A stretch of DNA of 64,000 bases from positions 91,464-155,463 of the forward strand of contig JAKPXB010000040.1 in NCBI GenBank assembly GCA_029570375.1, given 5' to 3'. The notes under the pieces were generated by a model. It was not told the DNA's origin. It saw only the letters and a program-made list of their open reading frames with translations, and made no database searches. Shown in pieces: positions 53,436-62,797 of the stretch (positions are counted from its first letter, which is position 1; the number at the start of each line of letters is the position of its first letter). This DNA comes from Bacillota bacterium (GTDB taxonomy: Bacteria > Bacillota > Clostridia > Saccharofermentanales > DTU023). Made by a program: the position numbers and the translations under genes.

Positions 53436-53674
53436 TAGACTGCAATTCCTGCCATGTTACATTCTTATGACAATGACTCGGCTTCCCCGGTGAGGAGCGC
53501 CCTTCGCGCACGCAAAACAGACGTCGTCCGGAAGAACGACTGACTTGAAAATGTGATTTTTCGCACGCGGATTAAAGCCTTCACAGAAAGAACCTTCCGT
53601 CAATCGACGTGGTATGATGACTCTGACGCTCGATGCCACAGGGCGGAACAAGGAAGGAACCTGTCTGAGAATCG

Positions 53675-54643
53675 ATGAGTGAGAAATTTAAAAGCGCGCT
53701 CATAATTGTGAACCCGAAAGCGGGACGGCACGGAGCCCTCGAATCAGCGGAGAGGCTGATCGGTGAGTTTCAGAAGGAGGGGGTCTCAACCTGTGAAGTG
53801 TTGACATCCGGCATCAGTCACGCGCGGCGTATCGCCTTTGACGAGGCGATGAAGTACGACCTGACTGTGGCGTGCGGAGGCGACGGCACGCTTTCGGAAG
53901 TGATTTCAGGCCTTATGAGGCTTGAGACTCCTCCGCCTGTTGGTTTTCTGCCTGTCGGTTCGACATGTGATGTCGCGAGAACTTTTCATCTGCCGTCCGA
54001 TCCCGTGAAGGCTTCACATCATATCCTGAACGGCATATCCTTCGCCATTGATATCGGGCGCGTCTCCGGAACCTCTCCGATTCTGCGCCGCGATCTGCCT
54101 GAGGGCGTCGTCCCCGCGAACGAAGAGCAGCTCCCCGACTACTTCACGTATATCACAAGCTTTGGAGCCTTCTCGGAGACGTCCTACGCGACAAGGCGGG
54201 ACCTGAAGAAGAAGCTCGGCCATTTCGCGTATGTCATCACCGGCCTTCAGTCTGTCCACAGCATTGAGCCGTCTTATGTCAATGTGATGATCGACGGCGT
54301 TGACCGGTCGGGTTCTTACATTTTCGGGGGTGTCATCAATTCTTTCTCCGTGGGCGGAATGATCAGGCTTGATGACGTCGTTTTCGACGACGGCCTGTTC
54401 GAAGTCATGCTGGTAAAGCCACCAAAAACCGCGGGCCAGGTGGCTAGGCTGCTCTCTCATCTGCTGTGGAGAAGAGGCGACAGCGCGGTAATCCGGGAAA
54501 AGGCGCGGGAAGTTATTCTCACCTTCGATAAACCTGTTTCGTTTACAATCGACGGCGAGTACGGCGGCACAAGGACATCGTGGCGCATTCGGAATATCCC
54601 GTCCGCGATCAGGCTGCGTATCGCCCGTCCGCCTTCCAACTGA
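53675..54643 (+). CDS. Diacylglycerol kinase-type lipid kinase (DgkB/YegS family)
   Basis: The 322-aa enzyme phosphorylates diacylglycerol or a related lipid with ATP at the membrane. It has IIVNPKAGRHG near residue 10, the nucleotide-binding ACGGDGTLSEVISG near 68 and GFLPVGSTCDVART near 93. Length is typical. The ATG at 53675 is preceded by a weak TGAGAATCG. It is followed after 143 bp by the eIF2B-family gene on the same strand. Confidence 0.9.
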   Translation: MSEKFKSALIIVNPKAGRHGALESAERLIGEFQKEGVSTCEVLTSGISHARRIAFDEAMKYDLTVACGGDGTLSEVISGLMRLETPPPVGFLPVGSTCDVARTFHLPSDPVKASHHILNGISFAIDIGRVSGTSPILRRDLPEGVVPANEEQLPDYFTYITSFGAFSETSYATRRDLKKKLGHFAYVITGLQSVHSIEPSYVNVMIDGVDRSGSYIFGGVINSFSVGGMIRLDDVVFDDGLFEVMLVKPPKTAGQVARLLSHLLWRRGDSAVIREKAREVILTFDKPVSFTIDGEYGGTRTSWRIRNIPSAIRLRIARPPSN

Positions 54644-54786
54644 TATAGAAGCGCGGACGCAGCACTGTTCATCCATGATGGACAACGCCTGAAAGATAAA
54701 TACCGTCCATTGCCGCAAAAAGGCATCAGGACTCAGAACTGTTCGGCTTAGCCGTTTGCTTCGTTTCATAAAGAAAGAGGACTTAC

Positions 54787-55896
54787 ATGACACAAGCGAC
54801 AACGCGTTCCACGCTTCCGTCAAAGGAGCGGCGCCGCCAGGATGAAGACCTTGGCTTTCTGATCAAATACGAAAATGTCGCGTGGTTCGAGAGCGGGGTT
54901 GTCCGCATTCTCGACAGGCGCGTGTACCCAACGGAAATATCCTATGTGACCTGCCACGATGTCCGGGAGGTGGCACAGGCGATCGCCGACATGGTGACGC
55001 AGAGCGCGGGGCCATACACCGCCGCAGGAATGGGGATGGCTCTCGCCGCCTCTCAGTGCGCCCTTCAGCCGGAAGCCCTGCAGATCAGCTGTCTGGAGAG
55101 TGCCGCGGATATGCTGTCGACCGCGCGCCCGACGACAGAACCGCGGATGCGGAAAATAACGCAGGGAGCGGTCAAAGCGGCGAAGAAGGCATTTGCTTCC
55201 GGTCACGACGACGTTTCGGGAATACTTTTCCAGCTGGCTTTCGATTCTCTTGAACGCCGCTACGCGCGCATGTCCCTGGTCGGCGAATTCCTGATTTCTC
55301 TCCTGCCGAAACAATCTGTCATCATGACGCAGTGCTTCGGCGAGACGATTGTAGGCACTTCGCTGCGCGCCGCGAGAGAAGCGGGATACGAGGTCAAACT
55401 GTACTGCCCCGAGACAAGGCCTTACTTCCAGGGCGCGAGACTGACGGCCAGTCTCGCCGCGGATATGGGCTTTGATGTCACCGTCATCACTGATAACATG
55501 CCGGCTGAAGTGATGTCGGAGAAACACATTGACCTCTTCACCTCCGCCGCAGACGCGATTACGATGGACGGTTTCGTCGTCAACAAAGTGGGAACGCTGC
55601 AGATCGCTATTGCCGCGAAGTATTTCGGGATCCCCTACTTCGTCACCGGCATCCCCGACACTGTACGCCGCGGTGACATAACAATTGAACACCGCGATCC
55701 GTCGCTGGTCCTTGAAGCGCGCGGCATCCGGAATACAAAAGAGTCAGTGAAGGGGTATTACCCCTCGTTTGACATCACACCACCGCATCTCATCTCCGGT
55801 GTGGTCACAGACCAGGGAATCCTAACGCCCTATACGCTGTCGGCATACAGGTATCCTTCACCGGATGACGATTATTACGGAGGCCTTATCATCTAG
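54787..55896 (+). CDS. eIF2B alpha/beta/delta-family protein (MtnA or ribose-bisphosphate isomerase-like)
   Basis: The 369-aa product belongs to the family of methylthioribose-1-phosphate and ribose-1,5-bisphosphate isomerases. Conserved parts are CPETRPYFQGARLTA near residue 215, SAADAITMDGFVVNKVGTL near 257 (with the Asp and the NK-x-GT element) and PYFVTGIPDTV near 288. The ATG at 54787 has AAAGAGGACTTAC upstream. No methionine-salvage partner is nearby, so the natural substrate is uncertain. A nucleoside or ribose-phosphate role would suit the purine setting, but this is inference. Confidence 0.75.
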   Translation: MTQATTRSTLPSKERRRQDEDLGFLIKYENVAWFESGVVRILDRRVYPTEISYVTCHDVREVAQAIADMVTQSAGPYTAAGMGMALAASQCALQPEALQISCLESAADMLSTARPTTEPRMRKITQGAVKAAKKAFASGHDDVSGILFQLAFDSLERRYARMSLVGEFLISLLPKQSVIMTQCFGETIVGTSLRAAREAGYEVKLYCPETRPYFQGARLTASLAADMGFDVTVITDNMPAEVMSEKHIDLFTSAADAITMDGFVVNKVGTLQIAIAAKYFGIPYFVTGIPDTVRRGDITIEHRDPSLVLEARGIRNTKESVKGYYPSFDITPPHLISGVVTDQGILTPYTLSAYRYPSPDDDYYGGLII

Positions 55897-55921
55897 CCGT
55901 CCGGCGGCAAGTTTCCGCTCC

Positions 55922-56098
55922 CTAATATCCGTAGTCGACGAGGTGATAGTATTGCTTGTTCCGGCTAAGCGCCCATTGTTTCTGGTATTGCCGCATCGCT
56001 TCGCGGTCGAACAGCGCGCGGTTCGCTCCCGCTGAAACGGGAACACTCTCTGCGATCCCAGAGGTGCTTTTGTCTTTGGCGATAGCGGAAAGTTTCAC
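55922..56098 (-). other. Small frame resembling the end of a lost gene
   Basis: The 301-bp gap 55897-56197 contains a minus-strand frame ending at 55922 with a protein-like sequence (REAMRQYQKQWALSRNKQYY near its end). It has only a GTG as possible start at 56098 and no ribosome site; an in-frame stop lies a short way upstream. It may be a small gene or the C-terminal remnant of a larger one. I do not recognise the family. No tRNA-Sec gene is visible here. Confidence 0.3.
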
Positions 56099-56197
56099 GC
56101 CGCACCATGACAGGCGCTCACATTTTTGCTAACAGACCCGTAATCTTGTATGATAAGACTCAGGCAAGTGCCGAATACACGACAAGGAGGTGCGATC

Positions 56198-57241
56198 ATG
56201 TCTGACTCAAAGATTCGTCTTACCGCGTTGACCAAAGCAGGCGGCTGAGGATCGAAAATAGGACCGGCGGTCCTATCGGAGCTTCTTTCCGGATTGCCAA
56301 AGGTGGCAGATGAACGCTTACTTGTCGGTTATAGTTCTGACGACGACGCGTCTGTCTACCTCGCGTCAGAGGAAATCGCGATTATCCAGACGATTGATTT
56401 CTTCCCTCCTGTCGTCGACGACCCTTACGATTTCGGACGTATTGCGGCCGCGAATGCGATCAGTGACATTTACGCGATGGGTGCCACGCCGAAGACAGCG
56501 TTGAATCTGCTCTGCTTCTCAAACTGCCTCGATTTCTCGGTCGTGCGCAGAATTCTCGAAGGCGGAGCGGACAAGTGCATGGAAGCCGGCGTCGTCATCG
56601 CCGGGGGGCACAGCATCGAGGATGAGGAACCGAAATACGGACTCTCGGTCATGGGACTTTGCCATCCTGATAAAATCAGGCGCAATGACACACCGCGGCA
56701 CGGCGACGCGCTCGTCCTGTCGAAGCCGCTCGGCACAGGAGCACTGACAACGGGAGCTAAAGCTAACCTCGTCGAACCTGAAAACATACGTATCATGCTG
56801 GAGACGATGGCTCGGCTTAATAAAAATGCCTGTGAGGCGTCTCTTCCGTTTGACGTATCGGCTTCAACCGATGTGACCGGGTTCGGCCTAATCGGACACG
56901 CGGCGGAAATGGCAGGACAGGACAACCGGGTGACCCTCGTTCTGGAGAGCACGCGTATTCCGCTCCAGCCTCAGGCGATCGAACTGGCAACAGACGGTAT
57001 CCTCCCCGCCGGCGCTTACCGCAACCGCCATTTCGTCGCGGACCGTGTGTCTTTCGCCGACAGCGTGCCGCTCGCCCTGTCAGACCTGATGTTTGATCCG
57101 CAGACATCAGGCGGCCTTCTCCTCGCGATGCGCGAAGAAGATGTGGAACCCTACAGCGCGGCTGTACGGGACCGAGGCGAAGAAGTCTGGCGCATTGGCA
57201 AAGTCCTCCCCTGGGAAGGGATCCCCATCAGGGTGATCTGA
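56198..57241 (+). CDS. selD: Selenophosphate synthase SelD, itself a selenoprotein
   Basis: The 347-aa enzyme makes selenophosphate from selenide and ATP. The ATG at 56198 follows AAGGAGG; codon 17 is TGA (56246-56248) in the context KAGG-U-GSKIGP, exactly where SelD has its catalytic Cys or Sec, followed by the conserved lysine. Downstream are the ATP-binding DDDASVY segment near residue 50, TIDFFPPVVDDPYDFGRIAAANAISDIYA motifs near 70 and a Gly-rich PQTSGGLL near the end. A naive annotation would begin after the UGA, at 56294. It opens the selenium operon. Confidence 0.96.
56246..56276 (+). promoter_or_regulatory. UGA selenocysteine codon with bacterial SECIS-like hairpin
   Basis: Directly after the TGA, ATAGGACC (56258-56265) and GGTCCTAT (56269-56276) form a perfect 8-bp stem closed by the loop GGC. 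The loop begins 17 nt after the UGA and starts with G, in agreement with the bacterial SECIS pattern recognised by SelB. It should recruit the SelB-tRNA complex so that UGA is read as selenocysteine. Confidence 0.85.
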
Positions 57242-57455
57242 CCGGCCATCCGCGCCGCCCCCTATTTTCATCTACAGCTGACTGTTGTCAATCCGGGATC
57301 ACACGCCATCCTTCACCGGTTTTTGTGCGCATCTGGATAAACTTTCAGCGGATCGGATGTTTCATGAATGCCCGGTGAGGCGATGGGCGTTTGTCATCAC
57401 GGCATCCAGTGAATAAATGACGCCTACTAATTGAAATTTGAACAAAGGAGATTCT

Positions 57456-58562
57456 ATGAAAAAGAAAAACATTATCGCTGTTGTCGTGACAGGAGTTCTG
57501 CTCGGTTTTGCCGGCGTTTTCCTGATGACGAAGGGCAACCCGGGGAACATGGGTTTCTGTATCGCCTGTTTCCTGCGCGACACGGCAGGTGCGCTCAAGC
57601 TGCACACGGCGCCTGTGGTGCAGTACGTAAGACCCGAGATTATCGGATTCATCTTCGGATCATTTCTGATTTCACTGATCACGCGCGAATTCCGCGCGCG
57701 CGGAGGTTCCTCGCCTCTCACACGTTTCTTCCTCGGCTTCATGGTCATGATCGGCGCGCTCGTCTTCCTCGGATGCCCGCTCCGGATGGTCCTGCGCATG
57801 GCCGCGGGCGACCTGAACGCCTGGATCGGGCTCGTCGGATTCGTCGGGGGAATCTTTATCGGAACACTGTTCCTGCGCAAAGGATTCTCGCTCGGGAGAA
57901 CATATGAGAAAAATCCCCTTGAAGGGGCGCTCATCCCCGTTCTTCAGATACCTCTCTTTATCATGCTGGCCGTCAGCTCGCCTCTCCTCGCTTTCTCCGA
58001 GAAGGGTCCTGGCTCCATGCACGCAAGCATCTGGATTTCCATCGCACTGTCCCTGGTGATCGGTATCGCCGCCCAGCGCTCGCGTATCTGTCAGGCCGGC
58101 GGATTCCGCGATCTGATCATGCTGAAAGATTTCCACCTCTTCTGGGGCAACGCCGCCATCCTCGGCGTCGCGCTCGTCTATAACCTGATCAACAAGAGCT
58201 TCACGCTCAGCCTCTACCACCAGCCCGTCGCTCACAGCCAGTGGGTCTGGAATATACTCGGTATGGTTGTCGTCGGCCTCGGCTCTGTCCTGCTCGGAGG
58301 CTGTCCCATGCGCCAGCTCGTCCTGACGGGCACAGGCAATGTCGACTCCGGGATCACCGTCCTGGGCCTGATCGCCGGCGCGGCCTTCGCTCACAACTTC
58401 GGCCTTGCCTCCGGTCCTGACGCGTATGAAGAAGGAACAAATGTCGTCACCGGCGGCGGAACGACACCCAACGGAAGAATAGCGGTCATTGTCTGCCTCG
58501 TCATCATGCTTGTGATCGGCATCGCCTACACGAAAAAGAACCTGAAGAGTAAAAAGGCTTAA
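57456..58562 (+). CDS. yedE: YedE-type putative selenium transporter
   Basis: The 368-aa membrane protein has about ten hydrophobic segments and two repeated halves of the YeeE/YedE type. Conserved cysteines are in MGFCIACFLRD near residue 35, VFLGCPLRM near 108, RSRICQAGGFRD near 210 and LLGGCPMRQ near 283, the pattern of a selenium- or sulfur-compound channel. The ATG at 57456 has AAAGGAGATTCT upstream. Its place between selD and the TusA-like gene supports a selenium role; direct transport has not been shown by this sequence. Confidence 0.88.
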   Translation: MKKKNIIAVVVTGVLLGFAGVFLMTKGNPGNMGFCIACFLRDTAGALKLHTAPVVQYVRPEIIGFIFGSFLISLITREFRARGGSSPLTRFFLGFMVMIGALVFLGCPLRMVLRMAAGDLNAWIGLVGFVGGIFIGTLFLRKGFSLGRTYEKNPLEGALIPVLQIPLFIMLAVSSPLLAFSEKGPGSMHASIWISIALSLVIGIAAQRSRICQAGGFRDLIMLKDFHLFWGNAAILGVALVYNLINKSFTLSLYHQPVAHSQWVWNILGMVVVGLGSVLLGGCPMRQLVLTGTGNVDSGITVLGLIAGAAFAHNFGLASGPDAYEEGTNVVTGGGTTPNGRIAVIVCLVIMLVIGIAYTKKNLKSKKA

Positions 58563-58687
58563 GATCAATCCGGTAAGACAGGCCTGCGCCAACTTATCCC
58601 GGCGGCAGGCGATACGAAGAAAACAGCGCGGAAGGCCTGCCGACAGCATTAAATGAAATCCGCGCCGGTTAGAAAGTGAGAAAAACG

Positions 58688-58894
58688 ATGAAAACTGTTG
58701 ATACAAGAGGACTTTCATGCCCTGAGCCTGTACTCATGGTGAAACAGGCGATCGCCGAAGGAGAATTCCCCTTTGTCGTTCTCGTCAGCGACGAGACACC
58801 GAATGAAAATATCCGCCGCTTTGCCTCAAGCAAGGGCTGTACATTCGACGTTGTCGAAGAAGACGGCGAATACAAATTCACGTTCACAAAGTAG
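58688..58894 (+). CDS. yedF: TusA/SirA-like sulfur or selenium carrier (YedF N-terminal domain)
   Basis: The 68-aa product is a single TusA-type domain with the active cysteine in DTRGLSCPEPVL near residue 11. Such proteins carry sulfur, or in selenium gene sets probably selenium, as a persulfide or perselenide. Longer YedF proteins have an added DsrE-like domain, absent here. The ATG at 58688 follows GTGAG. It lies between the YedE transporter and the DUF3343 gene; a GC-rich hairpin comes immediately after. Confidence 0.85.
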   Translation: MKTVDTRGLSCPEPVLMVKQAIAEGEFPFVVLVSDETPNENIRRFASSKGCTFDVVEEDGEYKFTFTK

Positions 58895-58911
58895 TTACTT
58901 ACAGAATAACA

Positions 58912-58947
58912 GCAGCGCCGGCGGCTTCATCTCTCCGCCGGCGCTGC
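58912..58947 (+). terminator. GC-rich hairpin after the TusA-like gene
   Basis: GCAGCGCCGGCGG and CCGCCGGCGCTGC form a perfect 13-bp stem with a 10-base loop. No T tract follows, so it may act as an mRNA-stabilising or attenuating element, not as a full stop, before the DUF3343, selA and selB genes. Confidence 0.5.
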
Positions 58948-58978
58948 CGGCCACATGAGCATGACTGTGAGGCAGACG

Positions 58979-59218
58979 ATGCACTATATAGCGACATTCT
59001 ATACGCATTTCGGCGCTCTCTCATTTCTGAAGCGCTTACGCGATCTGGGTGACAGCGAGGCAGCCATGATGCCCGCTCCGCGGAGATTGTCTGTCTCCTG
59101 TGGCTCAGCCGTCCGGTTTTCGCTGGACTTTGATGAGACGACGATGCCGGATGACGATACGGAAAGCGTTTACCGGATCGAAAAGGATGAATACATCGAG
59201 GTCTTCTCCAACCGCTGA
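58979..59218 (+). CDS. DUF3343 putative Se/S carrier-like protein
   Basis: The 79-aa product matches small DUF3343 proteins: an FYTHFGALSFLKRLRDLG start and the conserved PRRLSVSCGSAVRFSLD stretch near residue 33, whose single Cys may carry selenium or sulfur. The family is repeatedly found beside YedF and SelD. I chose the ATG at 58979 because TGAGG lies 6 bp upstream; an ATG 24 bp earlier has none. Confidence 0.8.
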   Translation: MHYIATFYTHFGALSFLKRLRDLGDSEAAMMPAPRRLSVSCGSAVRFSLDFDETTMPDDDTESVYRIEKDEYIEVFSNR

Positions 59219-59411
59219 TACCGCCCTGTCCATATTTGCTATGATGGGATCAATACCAACATCACCGAAGAGGTGCCCGCGCTTCTTCCGCTGTCTTATT
59301 CTCCCTCTATAATCGGAGAGGGACGTGTGTTTTGATCAGCGGAACAGCCGCCGTACCGTTCGCGGTTTTAATAACCGCCGACGGATCCATATAGAAACCG
59401 AGGTCTACCGT

Positions 59412-60848
59412 ATGATCATACAAAATCTTTCCGACCTGCCCAAAGTGGATGAATTCATCCGCGACGATCGCCTCGCCAGCGCCATGGAAACATTTGGCTA
59501 TACACCGACGCTGAATGCGGTCCGGGCGGTCATCGACGACGCGCGGCAATCCATACGCTCCCGCTGTCAGCCGGCGCTGGCGGTTCCTGATTATTCACCG
59601 CTCACGCGGGATGAATTGATTGAGAGAGTGTTTGGCAGGCTGGAGCGGGAGTCAAAACCGGGAATTTATCCGGTGATCAACGCGACCGGAGTAATTCTGC
59701 ACACAAACCTCGGGCGCGCTCCTCTTGCGGAGGCAGCCGCAGAGGCTGTCCACCGGGCGGTCTCCACCTACAGTTCCCTTGAGTTCGATTTCGAACACAA
59801 GTCAAGAGGAAACAGAAACAGCCACATCGAGAAATTACTGTGCAGGCTTCTGAACGTTGAAGCGTCTATTGTCGTCAATAACAACGCGGCAGCGGTCATG
59901 CTCGCACTCTCGGCGCTCGCCAGAAACCGGGAAGTGATCGTCTCCCGAGGCGAGCTCGTTGAGATCGGCGGATCGTTCAGAATTCCGGAAATCATAGAGG
60001 AAAGCCAGGCGCTCCTGCGGGAAGTCGGGACAACGAACCGGACTCACCTACAGGATTATGAGCGCCTGATCGGCCGGGAGACGGCGGCTATACTCAAAGT
60101 GCACACCAGCAATTTTCGTCTGATCGGCTTCACCGAATGCGTTAAGACCGCAGACTTGGCAGACCTCGCGCATAAAAACGACCTCCCATTCATCTACGAC
60201 CTCGGAAGCGGGTGTCTGTCGGAACAGCTCGCCGCGCTGTTCCCGGATGAACCGACAGTCGCGTCCGCGATTGCCGATGGGGCTGACGTCATTTGTTTTT
60301 CCGGCGATAAACTGCTCGGCGGGCCTCAGGCCGGGCTTATTGTGGGAAAGGAGCGGTACCTTTCCTCCATGCGCACACACCCTCTCCTGCGAGCTTTCCG
60401 ATGCGGTAAAATGACATTAACCGCCCTCGAACAGACACTGCGGCTGTATTTTGATGAAGAGAAAGCGCACCGGCTGCTCCCTGTTCTTTCGATGGCGCTC
60501 GTCGATCCCACCGCGCTCAGGCAGCGCACGGAGGCTTTCGCGGAGAAATTGAAGGAAACCGGAATCCGGGCCTCTGTTGAGCCGTCAGGCATGACGATGG
60601 GCGGCGGGACAACACCGGAATATTACATCGATTCATTCGCCTGCGTTATTGATCCGGCGTTGAACAGCGGTACCCCGTCCCCGTCAGCGATAGAATCAAA
60701 ACTGCGCGACTGCTCTCCGCCGGTCGTCTGCCGTCTCGTGAAAGACAAACTGTATTTTGATCTGCGGACGGTGCGGGAGGAAGAAGAGGCTTCGCTCATC
60801 GGCTGTCTCTTGCGCGCCGTAAGAGGCGCGGTTCCCGGAACGGACTGA
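59412..60848 (+). CDS. selA: L-seryl-tRNA(Sec) selenium transferase SelA
   Basis: The 478-aa PLP enzyme converts seryl-tRNA(Sec) to selenocysteyl-tRNA(Sec) using selenophosphate. The N-terminal helical tRNA-binding region covers ~1-85 and the fold-type I domain follows. INATGVILHTNLGRAPL is near residue 90, an aspartate in FIYDLGSGCLS near 260 and the PLP lysine in FSGDKLLGGPQAGL near 300. I chose the ATG at 59412, behind GAGGTCTACCGT. It lies 50 bp before selB, the conserved selA-selB pair. Confidence 0.96.
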   Translation: MIIQNLSDLPKVDEFIRDDRLASAMETFGYTPTLNAVRAVIDDARQSIRSRCQPALAVPDYSPLTRDELIERVFGRLERESKPGIYPVINATGVILHTNLGRAPLAEAAAEAVHRAVSTYSSLEFDFEHKSRGNRNSHIEKLLCRLLNVEASIVVNNNAAAVMLALSALARNREVIVSRGELVEIGGSFRIPEIIEESQALLREVGTTNRTHLQDYERLIGRETAAILKVHTSNFRLIGFTECVKTADLADLAHKNDLPFIYDLGSGCLSEQLAALFPDEPTVASAIADGADVICFSGDKLLGGPQAGLIVGKERYLSSMRTHPLLRAFRCGKMTLTALEQTLRLYFDEEKAHRLLPVLSMALVDPTALRQRTEAFAEKLKETGIRASVEPSGMTMGGGTTPEYYIDSFACVIDPALNSGTPSPSAIESKLRDCSPPVVCRLVKDKLYFDLRTVREEEEASLIGCLLRAVRGAVPGTD

Positions 60849-60898
60849 TCAACGGCAGAAGCCTGACATCTTAACGCCATAGACAATGGAGAAAAACT

Positions 60899-62797
60899 AT
60901 GAGTCATGTCATCATCGGAACGGCGGGACATGTCGATCACGGCAAATCATCACTCATCTTTGCGCTGACCAAACGCGATCCCGACCGGCTCGCCGAAGAG
61001 AAGGAGCGGGGGATCACGATTGAACTCGGCTTTACATGGCTCGAACACCCCGACGGCTCAAAGAGCGGAATCATAGATGTCCCGGGGCATGAGCGCTTTG
61101 TCAGCCATATGCTGGCGGGTGCCGGCGGTATCGACCTCGCGCTCCTGGTTGTCGCGGCAGACGAAGGCGTCATGCCGCAGACGCGCGAGCATCTCGGCAT
61201 CCTCTCCCTGCTCGGCATCAGCCGCGGAGTGATCGTCATCACCAAATGCGATCTCGTGGAAGAAGACTTTATTGAACTCGTGGAAGAAGACATCCGCGAC
61301 CATGTCCGCGGAACTTTCCTTGAACACGCGGCGGTGCGGAGAACATCGGCGAAGACGGGAGAGGGAATCGAAGAACTCCGCCAGACCCTTTTCGACGAAA
61401 TCGGGAAAATCAGTACGCACAAAGAACAGCTTCCTTTCAGGCTCCCCATCGACCGCGTCTTCACGCTCGGAGGCTTCGGAACGATCGTAACGGGGACGCT
61501 GATTGAAGGTGTGATTGAGAACGGCGGGCAAGCCGCTATCTATCCGGGAGAAAAAAACGCCCGTATCAGGAGCATCCAGATCCACGAACAGAGCAAAGAA
61601 TTCGCCGAACCCGGTCAGCGGGTGGCACTCAATTTGTCAGGGCTGAAAAAAACCGATATCGAACGGGGTGATGTGCTGGCGGCGCCGGGAAGCCTGATGG
61701 CAACCACTCGTTTCGACGCCGAACTGACAGCGCTCCGGAACACGCGCTTTCCCATCTCAAACAACATGCGTGTCCATTTGTTCCACGGCGCACGGGAGAT
61801 TCTGGCGCGCGTCATTCTCCTGGATATAGATACCCTGGAACAGGGACAGACCGCCATCGCCCAGCTTCGCCTCGAGGAAGAAGCGTTCGTGAAGTACGGA
61901 GACCGGTTTGTCATTCGTTTTTACTCTCCGCTCGAGACGATCGGTGGCGGCGTGATTGTCGACCCTCTGCCCGCGAAACGGCGCCGCGGCCGTCCGGACA
62001 ACGGCCTGGATTTCGGTGTGATGGCGGGAGAGGACAGAGCCGCCCGGCTCGCGCTGTCGATTCTGCAGAGCGGCAGCCGTCTGTCCCCACTTGACAGCGC
62101 CTGTTACCGGGCGGGAATTGCCGGCCGGGACAGAGCGGCCATCCTTGGGGAGCTCGTCCGGAAGAATTTAATTGTGATGCTGAACGAACGCGTGGCGGTT
62201 CACCGGGACACCCTCAAAGATCTCGGCGGGAAGACGGCGGCAATTCTTGAAAACTTTCATCGCGAGCGCCCGCTCGAACGCGGGATGCGGCGCGAAGAAC
62301 TGCGGACGCGTCTGCTCCCGCGCACCGATCTGCAGCTCGCCGATCTCGTCATTGACAGCCTCGGTGCCGCTGGATACCTGGAAACTACCACCGGACTGGT
62401 TTGCCGAAAGGGATTCGCCGTGTCGCTTTCAGAAGAGGAAAAATCAGTCATCGCGGAACTGGCATCCCTGTTTACCGCTTCCGCCTATACGCCTCCCGGC
62501 ATCGAAGAGATCACCGCCCAGTTCGGAAAGCGCGCGAATATAGGACAGGTTCTATCGCTGCTCATAAGCAACGGAACGCTTATTCGCCTGACTCCTCAAA
62601 TTCTTATGCCGGAAGAGCTGGTCAATCAGGCATGGGAGATCGCGCAGTCGACGATTGCCGAAACAGGACAGATCACACTCGCCGACTTCCGGGATAAGCT
62701 CAGCACGACCCGCAAATTCGCGATTGCGCTCCTCGAGTATTTCGACAAACAGAGAAAAACGAAACTCGTCGGTGACGCGCGCGTATTCTATGCATGA
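60899..62797 (+). CDS. selB: Selenocysteine-specific elongation factor SelB
   Basis: The 632-aa GTPase carries selenocysteyl-tRNA to the ribosome at UGA codons marked by a SECIS hairpin. G motifs are GHVDHGKSS near residue 10, DVPGHERF near 59 and TKCDL near 115, with the switch RGITIELGF. The EF-Tu-like domains follow to ~370. The C-terminal ~250 residues are winged helices that bind the SECIS. Length is typical. The ATG at 60899 has GGAGAAAAACT upstream, and the stop overlaps the following gene start. Confidence 0.96.
   Translation: MSHVIIGTAGHVDHGKSSLIFALTKRDPDRLAEEKERGITIELGFTWLEHPDGSKSGIIDVPGHERFVSHMLAGAGGIDLALLVVAADEGVMPQTREHLGILSLLGISRGVIVITKCDLVEEDFIELVEEDIRDHVRGTFLEHAAVRRTSAKTGEGIEELRQTLFDEIGKISTHKEQLPFRLPIDRVFTLGGFGTIVTGTLIEGVIENGGQAAIYPGEKNARIRSIQIHEQSKEFAEPGQRVALNLSGLKKTDIERGDVLAAPGSLMATTRFDAELTALRNTRFPISNNMRVHLFHGAREILARVILLDIDTLEQGQTAIAQLRLEEEAFVKYGDRFVIRFYSPLETIGGGVIVDPLPAKRRRGRPDNGLDFGVMAGEDRAARLALSILQSGSRLSPLDSACYRAGIAGRDRAAILGELVRKNLIVMLNERVAVHRDTLKDLGGKTAAILENFHRERPLERGMRREELRTRLLPRTDLQLADLVIDSLGAAGYLETTTGLVCRKGFAVSLSEEEKSVIAELASLFTASAYTPPGIEEITAQFGKRANIGQVLSLLISNGTLIRLTPQILMPEELVNQAWEIAQSTIAETGQITLADFRDKLSTTRKFAIALLEYFDKQRKTKLVGDARVFYA

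Noticed and set aside
55897-56197. Possible tRNA-Sec (selC) next to selD
   Set aside because: I looked for a long acceptor-arm cloverleaf with UCA anticodon here and between selD and selB and found none; it is probably elsewhere.
57672-58718. Minus-strand 348-codon open frame
   Set aside because: It is the antisense of the YedE-type transporter gene; the peptide is highly charged and not protein-family-like.
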